Source: CAMLIZ01 sp036231905 (lineage in GTDB: Bacteria > Pseudomonadota > Gammaproteobacteria > Burkholderiales > Burkholderiaceae_C). From it: 64,000 nt of DNA. The position numbers were made by a program, and so were the translations under genes. Shown here piece by piece: positions 46,549-57,435 of the stretch (position 1 is its first letter; every line of letters begins with the position of its first letter). The stretch spans positions 248,001 to 312,000 of the forward strand of contig NZ_JAZARE010000001.1 of NCBI RefSeq assembly GCF_036231905.1. The letters run 5' to 3'. A model generated the notes under the pieces. That model was not told the origin of the DNA and searched no databases. It worked only from the letters and a program-made list of their open reading frames with translations.

Positions 46549-47944
46549 CAGGCGGCTCCGTTCGAAGAAGAGGAAGAAGCAGCCGCGAGCAGGGCCTGCA
46601 CCACACGTTCCATCTGCATGAAGCGCGAACCTTTGACGAGTACAGCCGCTGCTTCGGGCGCCTGGCCCAGCGCGGCCAGCAGCTCGGGCACGGTGGCGAA
46701 GTGGCGCGCGCCGGTGCCATAGGCGGCGGCCGCGTCGGCACACAGGCTGCCCGCGGTCCACAGCGCCGGCAGGCCGCGCTCGCGCGCATAGGCGCCGACC
46801 TCGGCATGGAACTGCGGGCCTTGAGTGCCCACCTCGCCCATGTCGCCCAGCACCAGCCACTGCGGGGCTGGCAACTCGGCCAGCACGTCGATCGCGGCGC
46901 GCACGGAATCCGGGTTGGCGTTGTAGCTGTCGTCCACCAGCGTCACGCGGCGGCCGGCGCGTTCGAAGGACTTCAGCTGCGAGCGGCCTTTCACGGCTTC
47001 GAAAGCCTCCAGGCCGCTGGCGATCGCTTCCAGCGGCGCACCGGCGGCGAGCGCACACGTGGCGGCGGCCAATGCGTTCTTCAGGTTGTGCCGGCCGGCC
47101 ACTTTCAGGCGCGCGAGCGTGGTGCCCACCGGCGTGTGCAAGGTGAGCGCCCAGGCGTCGCCGTCCCACGCTTCGGTGCCGGTGACGTCGGCGGCACCGT
47201 GCATTGCGAAGGTGAGCTGCGGACGCTGGCCGGCCAGGGTGTGCCACAAGGGCGCGTATTCGTCGTCGGCCGGGAACACCGCGACGCCGGTGGGGCCCAG
47301 GGCCTCGATCACGCTGCCGTTCTCGCGCGCCACCGCTTCCACGCTGGCCATGAACTCCTGATGCTCGCGCTGTGCGTTGTTCACCAGCGCCACCGTGGGC
47401 TTGACCAGGCGGCTCAACTCGGCGATCTCGCCCACGTGGTTCATGCCGAGTTCGATCACGCCGGCCTTGTGCCAGGTGCTTTCGTCCTGGCGCAGGCGCA
47501 GCAGGGTGAGCGGCACGCCGATGTGGTTGTTGAGGTTGCCCTCGGTGGAAAAGGCATGCTGCGGCACCCAGGCGCGCAGGATGCTCGCGATCATCTGCGT
47601 GACCGTGGTCTTGCCGTTGCTGCCGGTCACGGCGATCAGCGGCAGCACGAAGCGGTCACGCCAGCCGGAGGCCAGCGCCTGCAGGCCGGCCAGTGCATCG
47701 GGCACCTGCAGGCCCGGCAGGCCGGCGTCGTGGAGCCCGCGTTCGGCCAGCGCCGCCACCGCTCCGAGCGAGCCCGCCTGCGGCAGGAAATCATGCGCGT
47801 CGAAGCGCTCCCCCTTGAGCGCGACAAACAGGTCGCCCGGCTTCAGGCTGCGGGTGTCGCTGTGCACACGCAGGATGGCCGTGGTGCCGTCACCGACGAG
47901 CGTGGCACCCGGCAGCAGCGCATGGGCATCGGCCAGCGTCATCA

Positions 47945-47948
<4 letters not shown>
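46548..47948 (-). CDS. murF: UDP-MurNAc-tripeptide D-Ala-D-Ala ligase MurF
   Basis: 466 residues. ATP loop AVTGSNGKTTVTQM, IELGMNHVGEIAEL, and DDSYNANPDSVRAAIDVL. It adds the D-Ala-D-Ala made by Ddl. Three consecutive ATGs at the start; the first overlaps the murE stop by four bases. Confidence 0.97.
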
Positions 47949-49467
<1,519 letters not shown>

Positions 49468-49468
<1 letters not shown>

Positions 49469-51249
49469 CAGAAACTCTCTTCCTCGGCCGGCTGGCTGGC
49501 GATGATCTGCGGCTTGACGTCGATGTCCGGCGGCACGTTCATCATGCGCAGCGTCTGCTGCACGACCTGGCTGAACACCGGCGCGGCGACATCGCCGCCG
49601 AAGTACTTGCCCGCGCTGGGTTCGTCCACCATCACCGCCACGATGACGCGCGGCTTGTCCACCGGGGCCAGGCCAACGAACCACGAGCGGTACTTGTTGC
49701 TCGCATAGCCCTTGCCTTCCTGCTTGTGCGCCGTGCCGCTCTTGCCGCCCACCGAATAGCCCATGGTCTGTGCCTTGGGGCCGGTGCCGCCCGGCCCCGC
49801 CGCCATCTGGAGCATCTTGCGTACCTCCTGCGCGGTGCGGGCGGACATCACCCGCACGCCGCCGGCCGGCTGCTCCTGCTTGAGCATGGTCACGGGAATC
49901 ACCTCGCCGTCGCGCGCGAACGCGGTGTAGGCATGCGCGATCTGCAACAGCGATGCGGACACGCCATAACCGTAGGCCATGGTGGCCTGTTCGATCGGGC
50001 GCCAGGTCTTGTAGGGCCGCAGCCGGCCGCTCACCGCACCGGGGAAGTTGATCTGCGGCTTCTGCCCGAAGCCCACGCTGGACATCAGCTCCCACATCTC
50101 GCGCGGCGGCATCTGCATCGCCAGCCGGGCGGCGCCGATGTTGCTGGACTTCTGGATCACCTCGCGCACCGTGAGCACCGGGTGCGGGTGCGCATCGCGG
50201 ATCGCAGTGCCGGTGACCACCAGGCTGCCCGGTGCGGTGACCACCGGCGTGTCGGGCGTGACCCGGCCGGTGTCCAGCGCATGGGCGATGATGAACGGCT
50301 TCATCGTCGAGCCGGGCTCGAAGGTGTCGGTGAGCGCGCGGTTGCGCAGCTGCCCGCCGGTCAGGCTCTGGCGGTCGCCCGGGTCGTAGCTCGGGTAGTT
50401 GGCCAGGGCCAGGATCTCGCCGGTTTGCGCATCCAGCACCACCACGCTGCCGGCTTTGGCCCTGTGCTCGATCACCGCGTCGCGCACGCGCTGGTAGGCG
50501 AAGAACTGCACCTTGGAGTCCACCGCCAGCTCCACGCTGCGGCCATCCACCGGCTCGATCTGGTCGCCCACGTCTTCCACCACGCGGCCCAGCCGGTCCT
50601 TCAACACGCCACGCTGGCCGTCCTTGCCCTGCAGGTCGGCCTGGAAGGCGAGTTCGATGCCTTCCTGCCCCTTGTCCTCCACGTTGGTGAAGCCCACCAC
50701 ATGAGCCGCGGCTTCGCCTTCGGGGTAGCGGCGCTTGTACTCGCGCACCTGGTACACGCCCTTGATGCCCAGCGCCTTGATGCTGGCCCAGCGCTCGTCC
50801 TCCACCTGGCGCTTCAGCCAGACGAAATTGGGGCTGTCGTCGAGCTTGCCTTCGAGCTCGGCCAGCGTCATGCCAAGCAGGCGGGCCAGCTCCTTGCGCT
50901 GCTCGCGGGTGGCCTCCAGGTCCTTGGGGATGGCCCAGACGGACGGCGCCGGCACGCTGGCGGCCAGGATCTGGCCGTTGCGGTCCACGATGCGGCCGCG
51001 GCTGGCCGGCACCTCCAGCGTGTGCGCGTAGCGCTTCTCGCCTTCCTTCTGGTAGAAGCCGGTGCTCACGATCTGCACGTAGGCGGCGCGCCCCACCAGC
51101 AGCACGAAGCCGCCGGCCACCAGCGCCACGAGGAACTTCGAGCGCCAGGGCGGCGTCTTGGACGCCAGCAGCGGGCTGGTGGCGTAGTTGACGCTGCGCA
51201 CGCTGGCATGCGCGCCCGCCCGTGCGGCCGCCTTCGCGCGGCCGATCAT
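49468..51249 (-). CDS. ftsI: Septal transpeptidase FtsI (PBP3)
   Basis: 593 residues. One N-terminal membrane helix (FLVALVAGGFVLLVGRAAYV), a pedestal domain with RGRIVDRNGQILA, and the transpeptidase domain with PGSTMKPF, KSSNIG and KSGTAHK as SxxK, SxN and KSGT motifs. It crosslinks septal peptidoglycan with FtsW. Start overlaps the ftsL stop by four bases. Confidence 0.98.
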
Positions 51250-51521
51250 GGCTGGCCTCCATCGGTGACGTACTGCGTGACGGCCGGCGTGGCCGGCGCC
51301 ATGCGCAGCTTCTCGCGCGCCACCCGCTCCACCCGCAGGTTGGTGGCTTCGGCCTGGCGTTCGGTGAGCAGGCGCTGGTGGTCGGTGTCCAGCCGGCGCT
51401 GCTCGTTCTGCAGCTTGTCCAACTCGGCGAACAGGCGGCGCGCCTCGTACGAGGTCTTCACCAGGTACAGGCCACTGGCCACCAGCACCAACAGCAACAG
51501 GAGGTTGACGCGCGCGAACAT
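51246..51521 (-). CDS. ftsL: Cell division protein FtsL
   Basis: 91 residues. One membrane helix (LLLLLVLVASGLYLV) followed by a leucine-zipper-like coiled coil (ARRLFAELDKLQNEQRRLDTDHQRLLTER). It forms a complex with FtsB and FtsQ to activate FtsWI. Overlaps rsmH by one base. Confidence 0.95.
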   Translation of the reverse strand: MFARVNLLLLLVLVASGLYLVKTSYEARRLFAELDKLQNEQRRLDTDHQRLLTERQAEATNLRVERVAREKLRMAPATPAVTQYVTDGGQP

Positions 51522-52465
51522 CAGGCGGCCTCCGTCCTCTCCGCCACGCGCAGGATGGCCGAGCGCGAACGCGGGTTCGCGCGCACTTCGGTCTCGCTGG
51601 GCTTCAGGCGGGCCAGCGCGCGCAGCCGCGTGGGCAGGGGTTCCGCAAACGGGGCACGCCGGTCGACCACGCTCTTGCTTTCGCGCGAGATGAAGGTCTT
51701 GACGATGCGGTCTTCCAGCGAGTGGAAGCTGATCACCACCAGCCGGCCTTGCGGCAGCAGCAGCTTCAACGCCGCGTTCAGGCCTTGTTCGAGCTCCTCA
51801 AGCTCGGCGTTGACCTGAATCCGAAGAGCCTGAAATGTGCGCGTTGCAGGATCCTGGCCCGGCTCGCGGGTTTTGACCGCACGAGCCACGACTTCGGAAA
51901 GCTCCCCTGTGCTTCGAACAGGATTCCCGCCTTCCCGGCGAGCCACAAGCGCCTTTGCAATCGGCACAGCAAACCGTTCTTCCCCATAGTCGCGTACCAC
52001 CTTTGCAATCTGGCGCTCATCGGCGCGGGCCAGGAAATCCGCGGCGCTTTCGCCACGGGTCGGATCCATGCGCATGTCCAGCGGGCCGTCGAAACGGAAG
52101 CTGAAGCCGCGCGCGGGGTTGTCGATCTGAGGCGAGGACACACCCAGGTCGAGCAGCACGCCGTGCACTTGCGCGATGCCCAGTGCCGCCACCTGCTGCG
52201 CCATGTCGGCGAAGGAGCTGTGGCAGATGGAAAAACGCGGGTCGTCGACCCGCGATGTTTCGCCTTGAGTCGCCGCCGCAATCGCGTCCGGATCCTTGTC
52301 GAAGGCGATCAGCCTTCCGCGCGGTGTGAGCCGCCCGAGGATGGCGCGGGCATGGCCGCCGCGGCCGAAGGTGCCGTCGATGTAGGTGCCGTCGGCATCC
52401 CACACCAGGGCATTGACGGCCTCGTCCAACAAGACGGTGCGGTGATCGAAGGAGGTCGTGCTCAT
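51521..52465 (-). CDS. rsmH: 16S rRNA (cytosine1402-N4)-methyltransferase
   Basis: 314 residues. SAM-binding GTFGRGGHARAIL, the LLDLGVSSPQIDNPARGFSFR motif, and LLPQGRLVVISFHSLEDRIVK. It methylates C1402 in the ribosomal decoding centre. A ~220-base stretch (51795-52015, the middle of the gene) uses many A/T-ending codons unlike the rest, though the protein stays conserved. A 19-base near-perfect palindrome lies inside the gene at 52236-52254. Confidence 0.97.
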   Translation of the reverse strand: MSTTSFDHRTVLLDEAVNALVWDADGTYIDGTFGRGGHARAILGRLTPRGRLIAFDKDPDAIAAATQGETSRVDDPRFSICHSSFADMAQQVAALGIAQVHGVLLDLGVSSPQIDNPARGFSFRFDGPLDMRMDPTRGESAADFLARADERQIAKVVRDYGEERFAVPIAKALVARREGGNPVRSTGELSEVVARAVKTREPGQDPATRTFQALRIQVNAELEELEQGLNAALKLLLPQGRLVVISFHSLEDRIVKTFISRESKSVVDRRAPFAEPLPTRLRALARLKPSETEVRANPRSRSAILRVAERTEAA

Positions 52466-52905
52466 CAGAAGACGAAGTCCTTCAGCGCGTCGGGCAGGCC
52501 GGAGGCCATGACCTTGGCTTCGTGCTCGGCGTAGCGGCCGGCGTCCCACAGCTCCAGGCGCTGGCCCATGCCGAGCAGCATCACATCCTTGGTGAGGGCG
52601 GCGGCGTTGCGCAGCTCGGGGGAAATGAGCACGCGGGAGGAGGCGTCGATCTCCACGTCCATCGCGTTGCCCAGGAAGATGCGGCGCCAGCCTTCGGCCG
52701 ACATCGGCAGCTGCATCAGGCGATCGCGGAAATGCTCCCAGGCCGGGCGGGGAAAGACCAGCAAGCAGCCGTCGGGGTGCTTGGTGAGGGTGAGCTGCCC
52801 TTGCGCGAGCGCGAGCAGCACGTCGCGGTGGCGGACCGGGACGGTGATCCGCCCCTTTCCATCCAGCGCGAGCGCTGAGGCACCCTGAAAGACAAACGTC
52901 GACAC
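52465..52905 (-). CDS. mraZ: Division/cell wall cluster regulator MraZ
   Basis: 146 residues from GTG 52905, chosen because the MraZ-box region lies just upstream; GTG 52935 would add ten residues but place the boxes inside the gene. Contains the AbrB-like repeats FQGASALALDGKGRITVPV and DVEIDASSRVLISPELR. MraZ represses its own operon. It is the first dcw gene. Confidence 0.93.
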   Translation of the reverse strand: MSTFVFQGASALALDGKGRITVPVRHRDVLLALAQGQLTLTKHPDGCLLVFPRPAWEHFRDRLMQLPMSAEGWRRIFLGNAMDVEIDASSRVLISPELRNAAALTKDVMLLGMGQRLELWDAGRYAEHEAKVMASGLPDALKDFVF

Positions 52906-52955
52906 CGAAACCCCGCTAGGGCCACTGAGACCCACAAAAGTGCACTTTTCGCCAC
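52901..52955 (-). promoter_or_regulatory. MraZ boxes at 10-bp period
   Basis: On the minus strand, GTGGC (52951-52955), GTGCA (52941-52945), GTGGG (52931-52935), GTGGC (52921-52925), CGGGG (52911-52915) and GTGTC (52901-52905) recur at exactly 10 bases. Known MraZ sites are direct repeats of GTGGG spaced by five bases, so this is the autoregulatory operator. Confidence 0.8.
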
Positions 52956-52982
52956 TTTAGCCGACGGTTTCGGCAAGGTCAA
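52954..52982 (-). promoter_or_regulatory. mra promoter of the dcw cluster
   Basis: On the minus strand, TTGACC (52977-52982) and TAAAGT (52954-52959) are separated by 17 bases, a good sigma-70 arrangement. It sits immediately upstream of the MraZ boxes and the mraZ start. Confidence 0.75.
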
Positions 52983-53309
52983 ATAAAATCGGGCCGAAAA
53001 ATCAATGAAATCAATAACTTACAGCTGAGACCTGAGGTACCAGACTGTCATTTAGTGAAGAAAAATAAGGACTTGCGGGCGGCAGTGAAAGTGATGGGTG
53101 AGCTGCTGCTCGCAATGAGCTGGCCCGCGCTCCAGCAGGCAGAGCGCGCCGGCGCTTGAAAGCCGGACCGCAAGAGTTACCGACGAATTGTGGCGCCGGC
53201 GCGCTGAAACATCGTCCTGCGTGCGCTTTGTCACGCCGTCGGCGGGCCACCGAGCGGGTGCGTTTTTTGCGGCGCTGCCGGGATCCGCATCCGTCCGCGA
53301 AAGGATTCA
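52983..53309. other. Non-coding spacer between mraZ and the response regulator
   Basis: 327 bases divergent between mraZ (minus) and the receiver gene (plus). The first ~80 bases are AT-richer than the neighbourhood (AAAATCAATGAAATCAATAA). The rest contains GCGCCGGCGC repeats. No supported ORF or RNA gene; a TTTTTTGCGG run near 53264 precedes the next gene. Confidence 0.5.
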
Positions 53310-53699
53310 ATGGAACCGACGAGCCCCACTGTCCTGCTGGTGGACGACGACAGCGACAACCGGGAGGTGGTACGCGAGTTCCTGCGCGAGGCGGGCCTGG
53401 AGGTCTGGTGCGCCCGTGACGGCGCGGAGGCCTTGGCTTCCATCCGCGTGCGCCGGCCGGACGCGGTGCTGCTGGACTACATCATGCCCACCATGGACGG
53501 TGCAGCCCTGGCGCGTGCCTTGCGCGAATCGCCCGCCACGAAGGACATCGGCGTGGTGATGGTGAGTGGGCTGAGCGAAGCCTTTGTGCGCCCGGTGTGC
53601 AGCGACTACGACGTGTTCCTCCCTAAGCCCTATTCGCCCGACCAGGCCGTGCAGGCGCTCACGCAGGCGGTGCGCCGGCGTGGCGCCCCCGCTGCCTGA
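53310..53699 (+). CDS. Single-domain response regulator (CheY-like)
   Basis: 129 residues, receiver only. Acidic pocket VDDDSD, phosphoacceptor Asp in VLLDYIMPTMDG, Lys in LPKPY. No output domain, so it would work by protein-protein contact or phosphotransfer. AAAGGA lies upstream of the ATG. The partner kinase is not adjacent. Confidence 0.9.
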   Translation: MEPTSPTVLLVDDDSDNREVVREFLREAGLEVWCARDGAEALASIRVRRPDAVLLDYIMPTMDGAALARALRESPATKDIGVVMVSGLSEAFVRPVCSDYDVFLPKPYSPDQAVQALTQAVRRRGAPAA

Positions 53700-53772
53700 C
53701 TGCTCCGCCCGCAGGCGCAAGGGGATACGGGAGCATGATTTGCCGCGCGGGCGGTGAACCAGTCGCTTCGCC

Positions 53773-55119
53773 ATGTCTTCGGACGCCGACCTTCTTTCCC
53801 GCCTGCTTGAGCATGCCGTCGGCCTGGCCGGCCTGGACGATCTGGACCCGGTGCTGCGGCGGATCGGCGACGCGCGCACCGTGCTGCTCGGCGAAGCCAG
53901 CCACGGCAGCCTGGAGTTCTACCGGCTGCGTGCCCAGCTGACCCGCCGGCTCATCACCGAACACGGCTTTGACGCGGTGGCGGTGGAAGCCGACTGGCCG
54001 GACACACTACGCGCCAGCCGCTGGGCCATGGGCCACGACGCCGACGCCTCCGCCGAGCGCGCGCTGGGCGGCTTCGAACGCTTTCCGCAGTGGATGTGGC
54101 GCAACCCGGAAGTGCTCGGCTTCCTGCAATGGCTGCGGCAGCACAACGCACAGGCCCAACCGCCGCAGCGCGTGGGGTTCTTCGGTCTGGACCTGTACAG
54201 CCTGCGCGCGTCCATGCAGGCGGTTCTGCATTACCTCGACCAAGCCGATCCCACCGCTGCGGCTCGCGCACGGCAGCGCTACAGCTGCTTCGACCACTTC
54301 GGCGAGGACCCGCAGTTCTACGGGCAGGCGGTGCGCTTCGGCCTGACCGAAGGCTGCGAGCGCGAGGTGCTGCAGCAGTTGCAGGAGCTGTGCAGCAGCT
54401 CGCACACTGGCCTGCTGGACGACGCAGCCGCGCTCGACGACGAGCACTTCCATGCGCAGCAGAACGCCCAGGTGGTGCGCAACGCCGAGGCCTACTACCG
54501 GGCGATGTTCGAAGGCCGCGTGTCGTCGTGGAACCTGCGTGACGACCACATGGCCGGCACCCTGGCCGCGTTGCAACGCCACCTCGCGCAGCAACGCGGC
54601 CGCCCTGCCAAGGTGGTGGTGTGGGCGCACAACTCGCACATCGGCGACGCGCGGGCCACCGCCATGGCCGACGAAGGCGAGATCAACCTGGGCCAGCGCG
54701 TGCGCGAGGCCGCCGAAGCTCCAGGCGATACCTTCCTGCTCGGCTTCACCACCCACGCCGGCACGGTGACCGCCGCGAGCGACTGGGACGGCGCGGCCGA
54801 ACGCAAGACGGTGCTGCCCTCGCGCGCCGGCAGCCATGAGCGCCTGCTGCATGACCTGGGCCTGCCGCTGGCGCTGCTGCCGCTGCGGGATCCCGAGCTG
54901 CAGCGCGCACTGTCAGCGCCCCGGCTGGAGCGGGCCATCGGCGTGATCTACCGGCCGGACACCGAGCTGATGAGCCACTACTTCCGCGCCCGGCTGGCGC
55001 AGCAGTTCGATGCGGTGATCCACATCGACGAAACGCAGGCGCTGCCGCCGCTGGACGCGTCGGCGCGGTGGCCGCAGCCGCACACCGGGGAAACCGAAAC
55101 CTACCCGTCCGGCGTGTGA
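53773..55119 (+). CDS. Erythromycin-esterase-family protein
   Basis: 448 residues. Family motifs LLGEASHGSLEFYRLRAQLTRRL, AVAVEADWPD and VVWAHNSHIGDARAT are intact with the conserved Glu and His residues. Family members include EreA/EreB macrolide esterases, but most chromosomal homologues have unknown substrates and occur next to phosphoribosyltransferase domains, as here with the convergent gene. Confidence 0.9.
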   Translation: MSSDADLLSRLLEHAVGLAGLDDLDPVLRRIGDARTVLLGEASHGSLEFYRLRAQLTRRLITEHGFDAVAVEADWPDTLRASRWAMGHDADASAERALGGFERFPQWMWRNPEVLGFLQWLRQHNAQAQPPQRVGFFGLDLYSLRASMQAVLHYLDQADPTAAARARQRYSCFDHFGEDPQFYGQAVRFGLTEGCEREVLQQLQELCSSSHTGLLDDAAALDDEHFHAQQNAQVVRNAEAYYRAMFEGRVSSWNLRDDHMAGTLAALQRHLAQQRGRPAKVVVWAHNSHIGDARATAMADEGEINLGQRVREAAEAPGDTFLLGFTTHAGTVTAASDWDGAAERKTVLPSRAGSHERLLHDLGLPLALLPLRDPELQRALSAPRLERAIGVIYRPDTELMSHYFRARLAQQFDAVIHIDETQALPPLDASARWPQPHTGETETYPSGV

Positions 55120-55129
55120 GGCGGGGTCG

Positions 55130-55804
55130 CTATGGCGACGTCGGGCGGCGCAGCAGCGCCATCACTTCCTCGTCGCTGGTCTGCTCGAAGTCGAGGTAGT
55201 GCTCCCCGACCGAGTTGAAGCGCGCCGGCTCCTGCAGGCACACATAGTCCTGAGGGGCGAGACCCAGACGATCGCCCATGCCGGCAGGGGCCACAGGCAC
55301 CGCCACCACGGTGCGCGCGGCGCCCAGCTGCGCCAGGCCCTGCAGCGCCGCCTGCATGGTGCCCCCCGTGGCGATGCCGTCGTCCACCAGCACCACCACG
55401 CGGCCGGCCACTGGCGCGGCGGGCGCACCTTCGCGGTAGAGGCGCCGCCGCGCTTCGATGAGCTGCAACTGTTCTTCGTGTTGCGCGGCGATGTATGCCG
55501 GCGAGGCGCCGGTGGCTTGCACCAGCGCGTGGTTCAGCACGGTCTGCGGCGGGCTGCCCTCCACCACTGCGCCCAGCCCGAGCTCCGGCTGGCCGGGCGC
55601 GGGCAGCTTGCGCACCAGCAGCACGTCCAGCGGCGCCTCCAGGGTGCGGGCGATCTCCCCGGCCACCGGGACCCCGCCGCGTGGCAGCGCCAGCACCAGC
55701 AGTGGCCGGGTTTCGCCCGACAAGCACTGTTGCACTGCGCTGGCGAGCTGCCGGCCGGCGTCGGAGCGGTGGGCGAAGCGCAGCGAAGGCGAATGGATCG
55801 ACAT
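55130..55804 (-). CDS. Phosphoribosyltransferase-family protein
   Basis: 224 residues from ATG 55804. PRPP-binding motif VVVLVDDGIATGGTM is intact, and ALPRGGVPVAGEIA and DVLLVRKLPAP are typical of the type found near erythromycin-esterase genes. In other genomes the two domains occur fused. Here they are convergent with ten bases between. Confidence 0.88.
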   Translation of the reverse strand: MSIHSPSLRFAHRSDAGRQLASAVQQCLSGETRPLLVLALPRGGVPVAGEIARTLEAPLDVLLVRKLPAPGQPELGLGAVVEGSPPQTVLNHALVQATGASPAYIAAQHEEQLQLIEARRRLYREGAPAAPVAGRVVVLVDDGIATGGTMQAALQGLAQLGAARTVVAVPVAPAGMGDRLGLAPQDYVCLQEPARFNSVGEHYLDFEQTSDEEVMALLRRPTSP

Positions 55805-55906
55805 GGCAGGCAGCGGTGCCCGCTGCACCGCGACGATGAACCCGAGAAGCGCATGCTGCCCGTCTTCAGCCGCCCGGTCCAGCGGCTGCGATCTCAGCGC
55901 CGCGCT

Positions 55907-56509
55907 TCAGCCTTCGTTGAGCAGCCGCTGCAGGTCGCTGGCCAGGGCCTTGGGGCCGGCGCCATAGCGCTCGAACAGCCGCACCCGCCCCTGGGTGTCA
56001 AAGACATAGGAACCGGCGGTGTGGTCCATGGTGTAGCTGCCTTCGGCCTTGCCGGGCACCTTGGCGTAGAACACCTTGAACTCCTTGGCGGCCGCCTGCG
56101 TCTGCTCCGGCGTGCCGCGCAGGGCAACGAAGCCGGGATCGAAGTTGTGCAGGTAGCTCTTGAGCAAGGCGGGCGTGTCGCGCTCGGGATCGATGGTCAC
56201 GAACACACCCTGCACCTTGTCGCCCTGGGGCCCGAGCGAGCGCTTCACTTCGGCCAGCTCGGCCATGGTGGTGGGGCAGACGTCGGGGCACTGGGTGTAG
56301 CCGAAGAACACCACCGTCACCTTGCCCTTGAAGTCACCCAGGGTGCGCGGCTTGCCGTCGGCATCGGTCAGCGCCAGCTGGCGGGCATAGTCGGCGCCGG
56401 TGATGTCCACGCCCTGGAAGCTGGGCTGGTTGTTCGCCCGCTCGCAACCCGCCAGAGCCGCCAGCGCCAGGGCACACACGAAAGCACGGCGCGCGAGGAA
56501 GTGGGTCAT
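55907..56509 (-). CDS. sco: SCO1/SenC copper chaperone
   Basis: 200 residues. Lipoprotein-type signal with LAGC, thioredoxin fold with the CPDVCPT copper motif and the downstream His in DHTAGSYVF. It delivers copper to the CuA centre of oxidase subunit II. Last gene of the oxidase unit; the start overlaps the ctaB stop by four bases. Confidence 0.95.
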   Translation of the reverse strand: MTHFLARRAFVCALALAALAGCERANNQPSFQGVDITGADYARQLALTDADGKPRTLGDFKGKVTVVFFGYTQCPDVCPTTMAELAEVKRSLGPQGDKVQGVFVTIDPERDTPALLKSYLHNFDPGFVALRGTPEQTQAAAKEFKVFYAKVPGKAEGSYTMDHTAGSYVFDTQGRVRLFERYGAGPKALASDLQRLLNEG

Positions 56510-57420
56510 GACAGCAGCGGCATCAGGTAGTGGTCCAGCAGCAGCGCGGCGAACAGCAGCGACAGGTGCAGGATGGAGAAGCGGAAGGTGCGCCGCGCGA
56601 GGTCGTCGCTGTAGTGGCGCCACAGGCGGAAGGCATAGCCGATGAAGGCCGCGCCCAGCGCCAGCGCAGCCAGCAGGTACAACCAGCCGCTCATGCCGTA
56701 CACGAACGGCAGCAAGGTGCCGGCGAACAGCACCAGCGTGTACAGCAGCACATGCAGGCGGGTGAATTCGTTGCCGTGGGTCACCGGCAGCATCGGCAGC
56801 CCCGAGCGGCGGTAGTCCTCCGCGCGGTACAGCGCCAGGGCCCAGAAGTGCGGCGGTGTCCACAGGAAGATGATGAGGCACAGCATCAACGCCTCCGGCC
56901 CCACCTCCCCGCGCATCGCGGCCCAGCCCAGCACCGGCGGCATGGCGCCGGAGGCGCCGCCGATCACGATGTTCTGCGGCGTCATCGGCTTGAGCACCAC
57001 GGTGTAGATCACCGCATAACCCACGAACGTGGCGAAGGTGAGCCACATGGTGAGCGGGTTCACCAGGAACCACAGCAGCGCGCTGCCCAGGCCGCACAGG
57101 ATGAGCGAAAACAGCAGCGTCTGGGTGTTGGTGAGTTCGTGCTTGGCGGTGGGCCGCCAGGCGGTGCGCGCCATCTTGGCGTCGATGTGCTGCTCGACCA
57201 GGCAGTTGAACGCGGCGGCCGCTGCGGCCACCAGCCAGATGCCCGCGGTGGCGGCCAGCGCCACCCGCAGGTCCGGCACGCCCGGCTCAGCGAGCAGCAT
57301 GCCAATGACCGCGCAGAACACGATCAGCTGCACCACCCGCGGCTTGGTCAGCACGTAGTACTGCCGCAGGCGCGATGCGGCTGCAACGTGGGGGCTCGGG
57401 CTGCTGACGGTGTTGGCCAT
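56506..57420 (-). CDS. ctaB: Protoheme IX farnesyltransferase (heme O synthase)
   Basis: 304 residues, nine or so membrane helices. UbiA-family motifs NCLVEQHIDAKMARTAWRP and YTVVLKPMTPQNIVIGGASGAMPPVLGW. It makes heme O, the precursor of heme A. 15 bases after ctaA. Confidence 0.97.
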   Translation of the reverse strand: MANTVSSPSPHVAAASRLRQYYVLTKPRVVQLIVFCAVIGMLLAEPGVPDLRVALAATAGIWLVAAAAAAFNCLVEQHIDAKMARTAWRPTAKHELTNTQTLLFSLILCGLGSALLWFLVNPLTMWLTFATFVGYAVIYTVVLKPMTPQNIVIGGASGAMPPVLGWAAMRGEVGPEALMLCLIIFLWTPPHFWALALYRAEDYRRSGLPMLPVTHGNEFTRLHVLLYTLVLFAGTLLPFVYGMSGWLYLLAALALGAAFIGYAFRLWRHYSDDLARRTFRFSILHLSLLFAALLLDHYLMPLLS

Positions 57421-57435
57421 GGGGAACCGGCGATT

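Noticed and set aside
52236..52254. Palindrome CGCGGGTCG-T-CGACCCGCG as regulatory site
   Set aside because: It lies inside the rsmH coding sequence in a variable region and is probably chance in GC-rich DNA.
53011..53310. 99-residue minus-strand frame upstream of mraZ
   Set aside because: Lies in a spacer that includes promoter-like DNA; no domain, biased composition.
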